Source: a virus. Taken from it: a DNA stretch of 39,197 nucleotides. A program made the translations under genes and the position numbers. The stretch is from the IMG/VR virus record IMGVR_UViG_3300018418_001588, positions 1 to 39,197 of that record; one strand, given 5' to 3'. The notes below the pieces were generated by a model. The model saw only the letters and a program-made list of their open reading frames with translations. It searched no databases and had not been told where the DNA came from. Positions 15,694 to 22,897 of the stretch are shown here, piece after piece; within the stretch, counting starts at the first letter, position 1; each line of letters opens with the position of its first letter.

Positions 15694-16669
15694 ATTCTTT
15701 ATTTTTTGGTAAAACGTTAAGTTCGTTTTTAATAACCTCAACATTATTTTTAGGACACATACTGCATTCGTCTATATGACAATATATGTTAGACATAAAT
15801 TTATCAATTTCTTCGTCTGTACAATTAGCTAAGTCTAATCCTTTATATTTTAAATACTTTTGCCAATCTGGATCATCTAAAGATCCGTGTCTTGCCAAAA
15901 ATGTTTCAAGTGTACCTAAAGCTGCACACTTATAAATTCTGCCGTCTCTAAGCAAAGCACAAAAATTACTAGGGCAACTGTTCCAGTAAGAAGATTTCGG
16001 ATCGCCTTCGTCATAAGGTTTTGGCTTTCCGTCTACAAATTTTGTAATAGTACTAAAATAGTCTGACTGAATGTAATACACACCGTATCCGTGATCTCCC
16101 ATCCAAGCTCTGTCATTACCGTCTAAGTCGTCAGGAGTAAAATTAGTAGTGTCTAACCATTGTCGCCATTCGGGACCACCATCTTCTCTGCTGATAATTT
16201 TTCTCCACCATTCTTCGGCAGTACTTTCTTCTAAATCAAGTTTATCAGCTAAGTCTAATGTAGCCTGTATAATTCTGTTAGAATAACTTTTATCGTTAAA
16301 TGCAGAAGTATGATCGCATACTTGTATACACATGTTATATTGTTTAGCTAAGTCTGCTACTAAATCTAGATTTTTACTTAGTAACATGCCGTTTGTAGGA
16401 AAAATTATTTTTGAATCAGGTTCCAATGATCTAAGATAGTCTAATATTGCCTTACACTTATCAATATATAATAAAGGTTCACCACCTAGTACTCCCCAGA
16501 TGTCTACATTAAATTTTTCGTGAGCTAGTCTTATACTTTCTTTTATACCTTCTAATTCAGGATCGTCAGAAGTGCCTCTTACATGATCACTCCTTGTGTC
16601 GCATTGACTACAAGCTAAGTTGCACTTGTTTCCATAAAATATGTCAAGTATTTTAATTTCTCTTTTCAT
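15677..16669 (-). CDS. Radical SAM protein, CxxCPKN-terminal family
   Basis: A 330-residue radical-SAM protein: CNLACSQC (C16, C20, C23), LGGEPLL, and a C-terminal Cys region (YWNSCPSNFCALL, IYKCAAL, then NCTDEEIDKF and CHIDECSMCPKN). The last motif recurs in the proteins at 17430-18260 (CTDKELEDF...CGMCPKN) and 20876-21739 (CTIDEFNEW...CAFCPW). The three form one paralogous family with a likely auxiliary cluster. A middle insertion (EEWWRKIISREDGG and onward) is specific to this copy. It overlaps the 2OG gene upstream by 17 bp. Confidence 0.87.
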   Translation of the reverse strand: MKREIKILDIFYGNKCNLACSQCDTRSDHVRGTSDDPELEGIKESIRLAHEKFNVDIWGVLGGEPLLYIDKCKAILDYLRSLEPDSKIIFPTNGMLLSKNLDLVADLAKQYNMCIQVCDHTSAFNDKSYSNRIIQATLDLADKLDLEESTAEEWWRKIISREDGGPEWRQWLDTTNFTPDDLDGNDRAWMGDHGYGVYYIQSDYFSTITKFVDGKPKPYDEGDPKSSYWNSCPSNFCALLRDGRIYKCAALGTLETFLARHGSLDDPDWQKYLKYKGLDLANCTDEEIDKFMSNIYCHIDECSMCPKNNVEVIKNELNVLPKNKEFIRIL

Positions 16670-17390
16670 ACTGTTTCCTGTAGCTATTAGCTACTAAATC
16701 TATAAAATCATACTTTCTATTGCCAGGTATACCATGTGCAATTAAATGTGTGCGTGGGTGCATACTTTGATTTATTACACTATGATATTTACGAATATTT
16801 ATTATAAATGCCTTTCCGGCTAAAAACGGAACTATGCCCTCTCCTTCTAACGTCATTTTACACATAGGGGGATGTGTAATTGCTACATTAATAGGTACAC
16901 CAAAGTCCAACATATCTATGCCTTGCTCTCCTGGTAGTCGCCCTGGAGCATCACTATGAGGAGATATTTCTCCTCGTCCTTCTAGTTGCATAAATCTAAT
17001 ACGTCTATATGTTTGATACGGAAAGTCTTCCCAAAACTTTTTTATATGGGGCGTTTTTTCACTTAGACTTGTCCATTTGTACGGCACTTCTGATTCGTCT
17101 TTCCAGTCTCCGTAATTAGTCCATGCTCCTGTTTTGTCTACATCAATTCCGTGTATACAAGAACTCCTCCAGCCAGGATGTTCACTACCTCTATGATCTA
17201 CATATTCAGCAAATCGAGTTTCGCTTTCCCACAGCTTGTGCGGAATGTCTATATCTAATTCTAGCCAAGCAAAGTCGCTTCTGTTCAACAACCAACTAGC
17301 AATATCGTAATTAGTTGAACAATATCGAGGTGCTTCTGGAAGTGTTGCGTTAAAATCTTTGTTTGCGTTATAGAATTCCAAGGCATTCAT
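16653..17390 (-). CDS. 2OG-Fe(II) oxygenase-like protein
   Basis: A 245-residue protein (247 if the ATG at 17396 is used). The barrel carries H145-x-D147 (SPHSDAP), distal H203 (KYHSVIN) and R213 ten residues later, the complete Fe(II)/2OG set of aspartyl/asparaginyl hydroxylase-like proteins. The second ATG (17390) is preferred because it lies exactly 5 nt after ATAAATA, like the other divergent starts; the first ATG overlaps that element. The gene is paired with the radical-SAM gene it overlaps, the simplest rSAM-plus-oxygenase unit in the window. Confidence 0.75.
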   Translation of the reverse strand: MNALEFYNANKDFNATLPEAPRYCSTNYDIASWLLNRSDFAWLELDIDIPHKLWESETRFAEYVDHRGSEHPGWRSSCIHGIDVDKTGAWTNYGDWKDESEVPYKWTSLSEKTPHIKKFWEDFPYQTYRRIRFMQLEGRGEISPHSDAPGRLPGEQGIDMLDFGVPINVAITHPPMCKMTLEGEGIVPFLAGKAFIINIRKYHSVINQSMHPRTHLIAHGIPGNRKYDFIDLVANSYRKQYEKRN

Positions 17391-17429
17391 AAACATATTT
17401 ATGTGCGTATATTACTGATAAGTATGTAT
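17391..17429. promoter_or_regulatory. Back-to-back late-like promoters, apparently leaderless
   Basis: A divergent spacer of 39 bp. ATAAATA lies on the minus strand (17396-17402) and ATAAGTA on the plus strand (17418-17424), 15 bases apart. Each is followed by exactly 5 nt and then ATG (17390 minus, 17430 plus). No Shine-Dalgarno sequence is present. Same rule as the two 27-bp spacers, with a longer centre. Confidence 0.58.
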
Positions 17430-18260
17430 ATGGTTAAGCTAAAAATTCCACATTTAGAGTGGCATGTTGCTCACGCTTGTAATTTTACGTGCGAAGGGTG
17501 CTGCCATTTTTCTAATATGGGTCCAACTACTCCTATAAGTTTTGAAGATATAAAAGATTGGTATAATACTTGGGCGCCTAGACTTGCTCCAAAAACTATA
17601 GATATATTAGGTGGTGAGCCGCTATTGAACAAACGTATTGTAGATATTGTAGAACTAACAAGAAACAAATGGGACGATCCTTATTTAGAAAGACTTGACA
17701 TAACCACTAATGGTGTGCTATTATATAAGTATCCTGATTTGCCTAAAGTGCTTAGTGACAATAATTGTGGTTTAAAAATATCAAAGCATGGAACAAACAC
17801 TGAGTATAATGAGCTTTGGAAAAGCATAGAAAGTATTGCATTAGAATGGAAAGAGAAATATAATATTAATGTAGACTTTTGGAAATCAGACGTTGTGTGG
17901 TTTGAGATGTACAAAGGGTTTGGCAATAGCATGGAACCTTTTGAAGATAATAACCCAGAAGAAAGTTGGAATAATTGTGTAACAGGACAAGATTGTTTTC
18001 AAATACATGAAGGCAATATTTACAAATGCGCACCGCTTGCATACTTACCGATGACAGGACAAATGTATAATTTGTCAGATAAATGGGATCATTATTTAAC
18101 TTACAAACCAATTACACCAAATTGTACAGATAAAGAATTAGAAGATTTCTTTAATCGTAAAGCAGAAAGTTATTGTGGAATGTGTCCTAAGAATCCAAAA
18201 ATTTTAAATAGAAAAAATGATCCACGCCTATCAAAAATACATTACGAGGAAATAAAATGA
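17430..18260 (+). CDS. Radical SAM protein, CxxCPKN-terminal family
   Basis: A 276-residue radical-SAM protein: CNFTCEGC (C17, C21, C24), LGGEPLL, a Cys pair in NNCVTGQDCF and IYKCAPL, and the C-terminal NCTDKELEDF plus CGMCPKN block shared with 15677-16669 and 20876-21739. The frame is open with an ATG at 17403, but 17430 is chosen because it lies 5 nt after ATAAGTA and begins just before the first strand (VKLKIPHLEW). It overlaps the next gene by 4 bp. Substrate unknown. Confidence 0.85.
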   Translation: MVKLKIPHLEWHVAHACNFTCEGCCHFSNMGPTTPISFEDIKDWYNTWAPRLAPKTIDILGGEPLLNKRIVDIVELTRNKWDDPYLERLDITTNGVLLYKYPDLPKVLSDNNCGLKISKHGTNTEYNELWKSIESIALEWKEKYNINVDFWKSDVVWFEMYKGFGNSMEPFEDNNPEESWNNCVTGQDCFQIHEGNIYKCAPLAYLPMTGQMYNLSDKWDHYLTYKPITPNCTDKELEDFFNRKAESYCGMCPKNPKILNRKNDPRLSKIHYEEIK

Positions 18261-19513
18261 AAAAAGGTAAAATTATTATTATGGAATGGATGTGTGACTA
18301 CAACTATTTCGACGATGAAACTTTTGCACCTGTTAGGGAAGCATTGGTTAAAAGAGATTTAGATCAAGCAGCAGCCGAAGGATGTAATACAGTTTTAGGC
18401 ATTTTATTTTTAGACGGGTTTTTGCCTATTAAAGACAAACAGGCATTTATTGATTATATTCAAGAATTAAAAGATTATGCTGAATCTGTTGGAATAACTG
18501 ATATGAGACTTGCAAGCGGCCACGGCGAAGACTTTGAAGGCTTGCCTGTGCCACATTACTTTTTTGACAATGTATTTAGAATCACATTTAATGCATACAG
18601 AAACTTGATGGATCGACTGCCTCAGTCTTGGGATACTTCACAGACTAGAGCATTGATGCTAGGTGGTATGCCTGATCGCTGCAATCGAATTGGATTGCTT
18701 GCTAGATTTTACGATGAAGGTATGGTAGGTAAGGATCTTGAGTGGAGTTTCTTTCCACCTTGGGCACCATTGGATCAGCAGTGGTGCAGAGACTATATGC
18801 GAGAAACTTTTCCAGATTGGACAGACGAAAAGTATGAAAAGTTTCTTAAAGATTGTGAAAAAAGATTTGACGATAGATACTTAACTTGTATGCCTTGGTA
18901 TGGAAATTATACTACAGAAGAATTTGACGAGCCTTGGTATACAGTTAGAGATACTGAGTGGGTTCATAATCCTACGCTAATTGATATTGGTGTTTACGAA
19001 AATTGTTTGTTTGACGTAGTAGCAGAAGGTCCTAATTATTGGGGCACTGGTAATTATCAATTTTTAACAGAAAAGATATGGCGTCCTATTATGCATAGAC
19101 GTCCTTTTATACTTGCAGGTTGGCCCGGACAATGGGAGTATTTAGAAAGATTAGGTTATAAAACATTCAAAGAATATTTGCCAATACCTGATTACGGAAT
19201 GATAGAAGATGACGAAGAACGTATGGCGGCAGTAGTAGAAAATACAAAATATCTACTAACACATAGAGAGCATGATGAAAAAATTCGTGAAGATGTAGAA
19301 TACAATTATAACTTAATACTGCAAAAAAATGAATACCAGAAAAAAATGTGGCGTCATTGGCACGATGACTTAGGAATCGATTGGTGGCAATTAGAAAAAT
19401 TTATTGTTAACAGAATCGGTTATTCGGATATTATTATACCTGTTCCTGAAGAGTTTTTGCCAGAACGTATTGAAGGTAGAGATAGAGTTTATGGAGGTGG
19501 CGGCGCAACGTGA
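18257..19513 (+). CDS. Glycosyltransferase-like protein
   Basis: A 418-residue protein. Its C-terminal half carries QFLTEKIWRPIMHRRPFIL followed by AGWPG, the pattern by which GT10/exostosin-like GT-B domains place a nucleotide-sugar-binding TEK...PF segment. The protein at 32844-33779 has the matching FITEKTYKNFIFGKPFLVF plus GFPG, and both have a central region naming a short R-rich helix (GGMPDRCNRIGLL versus CLNARPHLHRVIML). They are paralogues. The first 120 residues have no assigned domain. It sits between two radical-SAM genes with ATGA/GTGA overlaps. A sugar-transfer role is probable, not proven. Confidence 0.65.
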   Translation: MKKGKIIIMEWMCDYNYFDDETFAPVREALVKRDLDQAAAEGCNTVLGILFLDGFLPIKDKQAFIDYIQELKDYAESVGITDMRLASGHGEDFEGLPVPHYFFDNVFRITFNAYRNLMDRLPQSWDTSQTRALMLGGMPDRCNRIGLLARFYDEGMVGKDLEWSFFPPWAPLDQQWCRDYMRETFPDWTDEKYEKFLKDCEKRFDDRYLTCMPWYGNYTTEEFDEPWYTVRDTEWVHNPTLIDIGVYENCLFDVVAEGPNYWGTGNYQFLTEKIWRPIMHRRPFILAGWPGQWEYLERLGYKTFKEYLPIPDYGMIEDDEERMAAVVENTKYLLTHREHDEKIREDVEYNYNLILQKNEYQKKMWRHWHDDLGIDWWQLEKFIVNRIGYSDIIIPVPEEFLPERIEGRDRVYGGGGAT

Positions 19514-20427
19514 AGAAATGTTCTGCATTTTGGAAGCATACTAATGTAAGAGGCGATAACAGAGTATTTCCTTGTTGTCGTTTTAAAAAGCCTGTTGACA
19601 CCTTTAAAGGTAGTTTGGAGGATATTCTTATATCAGATGTATACGAAGAACTTAGGAATACTGATGTATCTAAAATGCCTGAGTGTGCTAAGTGTATGTA
19701 CGAAGAACACAAAGGAAGAAAAAGTTTACGACAAAAATTTAACGAAGCATATGATACTGATACAGTAGGGTTAGAATATTTAGAAATTGGGTTTGACAAT
19801 ATATGTAATCTAACCTGTGACGGTTGTTGGGGAGAGTTTAGTAGTGCGTGGAGTAAAAAACTCAATCCTGATGCGCCTAAAAGTCTACATTATACAAGTA
19901 TTGATGAAATTACTTCAGTTCCAGATACAATAAAAAAAGTAGTATTTTTAGGTGGTGAACCGTTAATGACTTCACGCCACGAAAAGTTTTTAAATTTAGT
20001 AAAAGATCCTAGCAAAGTTGAAATAACTTATAACACTAACGCAACATTTATGTTATCTGAGCAACTTATAAGTTTATTAAAACAGTTCAAAAATGTACAT
20101 TTTATTGTTAGTATTGATGGATATAAAGAGCTAAATGAAAAAGTTCGTAGCGGAACAAAATGGATCGATGTATTAAACTTTATTGAACAAGTAAAAGATA
20201 ATAATTTTTCGATGAGTATTAATAGTGTGTTACATTTAAACAACTGGCACGGAATGCCCGAGTTAGAAAGTTTTGTAAAAACCTTAAATGTTGATTGGGA
20301 ATTAAATATATTAACTTATCCTTTACATCTAGATGTTAAAAATTATAGTGACAAAGAAGAAGTAAAAACAATTATTAACGCTACAAATATACCAAACAAA
20401 GAATATGTCCTCAACCATTTATCATAA
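19510..20427 (+). CDS. Twitch-domain radical SAM protein (GTG start)
   Basis: A 305-residue protein with N-terminal C4, the CC pair at 22-23 and C59/C62, the SLRQK linker, then CNLTCDGC (C99, C103, C106) and LGGEPLM. It is the shortest of the three twitch-type proteins and lacks most of the helical C-terminus of the other two. The GTG start overlaps the previous stop as GTGA and follows GGAGGTGG. The next gene starts 23 bp inside its 3' end. Substrate unknown. Confidence 0.86.
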   Translation: MKKCSAFWKHTNVRGDNRVFPCCRFKKPVDTFKGSLEDILISDVYEELRNTDVSKMPECAKCMYEEHKGRKSLRQKFNEAYDTDTVGLEYLEIGFDNICNLTCDGCWGEFSSAWSKKLNPDAPKSLHYTSIDEITSVPDTIKKVVFLGGEPLMTSRHEKFLNLVKDPSKVEITYNTNATFMLSEQLISLLKQFKNVHFIVSIDGYKELNEKVRSGTKWIDVLNFIEQVKDNNFSMSINSVLHLNNWHGMPELESFVKTLNVDWELNILTYPLHLDVKNYSDKEEVKTIINATNIPNKEYVLNHLS

Positions 20428-20905
20428 TATACAACAGATTGCTACACAAGAGGCAAAGTCTATCGAAAACTTATTACAGCATTTTACAAATGTAATTGAA
20501 GTTGACGATAGCCCAGACTTAACGGATATCCATCCGCGTGATCGTAATGATATTAATTTAAATTTTATAGTTGTAGACGACACGCTATTTCCAAAAACTT
20601 ATAAATTATTAAAAACAATACCAGAATTTATTGATGCAAACATAATCGGGTTTGGGCCACAGTCTCAATTATATCCACATGTTGATACTGTAGAATTAGA
20701 ACCGTATGCAGAAATAGATTGGCTTAGTGTGTATATAGGATTGTTTGTTCCTAGTTACGATGCAGATAAAGTTGGAGTTAAAGTAGGAAAAACTGTTTAC
20801 AATCATAAAAATACTATTATCTTTGATACACAAATTCCTCATAGTGCTTGGAACTGGACAGACGACTGGTGGGTGTCAATTAGAATTGCTGTCAGAAAGT
20901 GTTAG
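20405..20905 (+). CDS. Aspartyl/asparaginyl hydroxylase-like 2OG oxygenase
   Basis: A 166-residue protein with H92-x-D94 (YPHVDTV), distal H146 (IPHSAWN) and R160 (VSIRIAV), the Asp/Asn beta-hydroxylase layout. The HSAWNWTDDWW segment is close to HALWNPSDEDW in the protein at 10645-11319. It overlaps the twitch radical-SAM gene by 23 bp, suggesting coupled translation, and overlaps the convergent radical-SAM gene by 30 bp, the longest 3' overlap in the window. Substrate unknown. Confidence 0.75.
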   Translation: MSSTIYHNIQQIATQEAKSIENLLQHFTNVIEVDDSPDLTDIHPRDRNDINLNFIVVDDTLFPKTYKLLKTIPEFIDANIIGFGPQSQLYPHVDTVELEPYAEIDWLSVYIGLFVPSYDADKVGVKVGKTVYNHKNTIIFDTQIPHSAWNWTDDWWVSIRIAVRKC

Positions 20906-21739
20906 TACTTTAATCTTTTTAGTTTTAGAAACTTCTGGAAGTGTAATTTTTTCAGCCCATGGACAAAAAGCACATTGTGATTGTGGCTCTAATCTAGTTT
21001 TAACCCACTCGTTAAATTCGTCAATTGTACAACCTAAATCTGCACTTGCTAAATCTTTGTACTTTCCGTCTATCTGAAAAGTTTTTGATAATTGTGGCAA
21101 TATTGCTTGTCTAGCACATCTATAAAATCTTCCTTCTAAGAAGTACATACATTCTGAAGCAATACATTTTTTATGTGATTCTTTTGGATCATAAAGTTTA
21201 TCCCAAGTAAGTTTCTGTCCTGGTTTTGCAATTAAGCTCTCTTTATAAAACAACCAAGACTCGCTTATTTTCCCCATATACTTTCCATCTAGTGAAAGTT
21301 CGTAATGCCATACTGCGTCTTCGTGTGAATCGTCAAAATACTTTTTCCACGTAATCTTAGGAAAATTGTTATTAAACCAAGCAAGTGTACAACTCAAATC
21401 TTTAGGTGAATGTGCAGATATTTCTAAACGCCAATTTCTTTCTGGCCAGTCACTGGGAATTCTGTCCAAGTTTCTTCCATTCGTAACTATCCATTTATTA
21501 TCATGATTAGGCCAAACAGTTTCTACTTGTTTCATCCAATCATTCAGATACGGATTAGTAGTAGGCTCACCACCTAAGATTGTTATCCAGTCAAAGTAAA
21601 CTTTGTCTTTTAATTTATACAAATCTTCATGTGGCTTAAAATGTCCGCCCCAATTTAAGTTATTGTAGGTAAAACAACTATCACAGCCAATGTCGCATGT
21701 ATGACTGATGTACAAACTAAGTTCCGGTAATATAATCAT
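20876..21739 (-). CDS. Radical SAM protein, CxxCP-terminal family
   Basis: A 287-residue radical-SAM protein: CDIGCDSC (C15, C19, C22), LGGEPTTNP, Cys in KKCIASECMYF and FYRCARQ, then GCTIDEFNEW and CAFCPW, aligning it with the proteins at 15677-16669 and 17430-18260. It is the sole gene of its block. A TTAAATA element ends 7 nt before the ATG, so the leader would be absent or only about 2 nt. The C-terminal 30 bp are read on both strands. Confidence 0.85.
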   Translation of the reverse strand: MIILPELSLYISHTCDIGCDSCFTYNNLNWGGHFKPHEDLYKLKDKVYFDWITILGGEPTTNPYLNDWMKQVETVWPNHDNKWIVTNGRNLDRIPSDWPERNWRLEISAHSPKDLSCTLAWFNNNFPKITWKKYFDDSHEDAVWHYELSLDGKYMGKISESWLFYKESLIAKPGQKLTWDKLYDPKESHKKCIASECMYFLEGRFYRCARQAILPQLSKTFQIDGKYKDLASADLGCTIDEFNEWVKTRLEPQSQCAFCPWAEKITLPEVSKTKKIKVLTLSDSNSN

Positions 21740-21820
21740 TATTACATATTTAACCAGGACTAGTCTTTTTTACTGTAGAGATGATTAAATACATTAATAT
21801 TAGCAGTAAAGGAGAACGAA
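21740..21820. promoter_or_regulatory. Divergent late-like promoters with one leadered side
   Basis: The minus side has TTAAATA (21747-21753) ending 7 nt before the ATG at 21739. The plus side has TTAAATA (21785-21791) about 29 nt before the TTG start at 21821, with AAAGGAG between them. This junction therefore pairs a nearly leaderless start with a conventional leadered one. Confidence 0.4.
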
Positions 21821-22897
21821 TTGAAGGTAACTGAAATACCAGGGCTTGGGTCATTTGGGCATTATATTGACGATGTTGACTTTGATAATTTGTCTCGAGA
21901 AGAATGGTTTGAAATTGGTAAATTACATTTAAAAGGTTTAGTAACAATACTTAGAAATGTAAAAATTTCTAGAGATGACTACGTAGATAGAATAAGACAA
22001 TGGGGGCCGGGAAAAGGAACACGTAATTCAAGAGCACATTTTAAAATGAAATATGGAGAAGATTTTGATCCAAAAGATGAAGGTGCTTTTGACAAATTTA
22101 ATGTAAGTGAAGAAGATAGAAAATATTTAATTTTTAAAAGACATTTTGTTGATAAGACAGAAGGTGGAAACTTTCTTACTCGTGTTAGTGGAGAAAAAGA
22201 TGCTGACGGTAATTCACTAGGTGCGTTTTCTGATGGTGAGTTGCTTTGGCATAGTAATGAGTCGAGCGAATTAACTTTTGCTCCTGAAGTAGCATTATTA
22301 GGTTTTCAACACATGAAAGGCAGTAGTACCGGATTTGTACAAAGCGTTGATTTATATCATTCATTTAGTGAAAGTTTCCGTAGTGAGTTAGACGAAATGG
22401 TTATAATTCACGAATATATTCCAGGCGGCATCAACGACAGAGAACTTACTGATCCTAATTTAGCTCATGTTCTTAGAATGGAATTTTGTCAATTTGATGG
22501 CGCAGAAGTTCCTATGGTACTAACAAGTCCAGGAGGTAATAAAGGATTACATTATACTACAAATACTGCAACAGGTATAAAAGGAATGAGTAAACAAGAA
22601 TCAGATAAGATTTTTAAAATTATCGATGAAGCATTGTTTACAGAAAAATATGTTTATGACCACAAATATGAATCAGACAGCGACTTATGTTTATTTGACA
22701 ATAGTGTTACATTACATAGACGTAAAGATCCAGGACATCCTAACAGATTAGCATATAGAATACAATATGATCCTTCTAATTTACTAGATAGTCCGTGGTA
22801 TCCGTACAATCACTTTCCTGAATATGCAGAAAAATATAAACAACAAACACACGAACTTATAGAACTTACTGGTCTTAAGGATTTTAAACTACCATAA
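21821..22897 (+). CDS. TauD/TfdA-like dioxygenase with altered metal motif (TTG start)
   Basis: A 358-residue clavaminate-synthase/TauD-type protein. LLWHSNESSE (H144, N146, E147) stands where the family has WHxD/E, followed by APEVALLGF and, near the C-terminus, LFDNSVTLHRRKDPGHPNR with a distal His and RLAYRIQYD giving the 2OG-binding Arg. The second metal ligand is therefore Asn146 by alignment, with Glu147 one residue later. The TTG start is supported by AAAGGAG 6 nt upstream and lack of a nearby ATG. The stop overlaps the next ATG. Known members oxidise taurine, amino acids and natural products; the substrate here is unknown. Confidence 0.8.
   Translation: MKVTEIPGLGSFGHYIDDVDFDNLSREEWFEIGKLHLKGLVTILRNVKISRDDYVDRIRQWGPGKGTRNSRAHFKMKYGEDFDPKDEGAFDKFNVSEEDRKYLIFKRHFVDKTEGGNFLTRVSGEKDADGNSLGAFSDGELLWHSNESSELTFAPEVALLGFQHMKGSSTGFVQSVDLYHSFSESFRSELDEMVIIHEYIPGGINDRELTDPNLAHVLRMEFCQFDGAEVPMVLTSPGGNKGLHYTTNTATGIKGMSKQESDKIFKIIDEALFTEKYVYDHKYESDSDLCLFDNSVTLHRRKDPGHPNRLAYRIQYDPSNLLDSPWYPYNHFPEYAEKYKQQTHELIELTGLKDFKLP

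Noticed and set aside
17403-17429. ATG at 17403 as the start of the radical-SAM gene
   Set aside because: It lies in the promoter spacer, overlaps the minus-strand element, and would add nine residues before the conserved first strand; 17430 fits the N5 rule.
19434-19865. 143-codon minus-strand frame over the GT-like and twitch genes
   Set aside because: It spans the ends of two firmly supported plus-strand genes and has no motif; a shadow.
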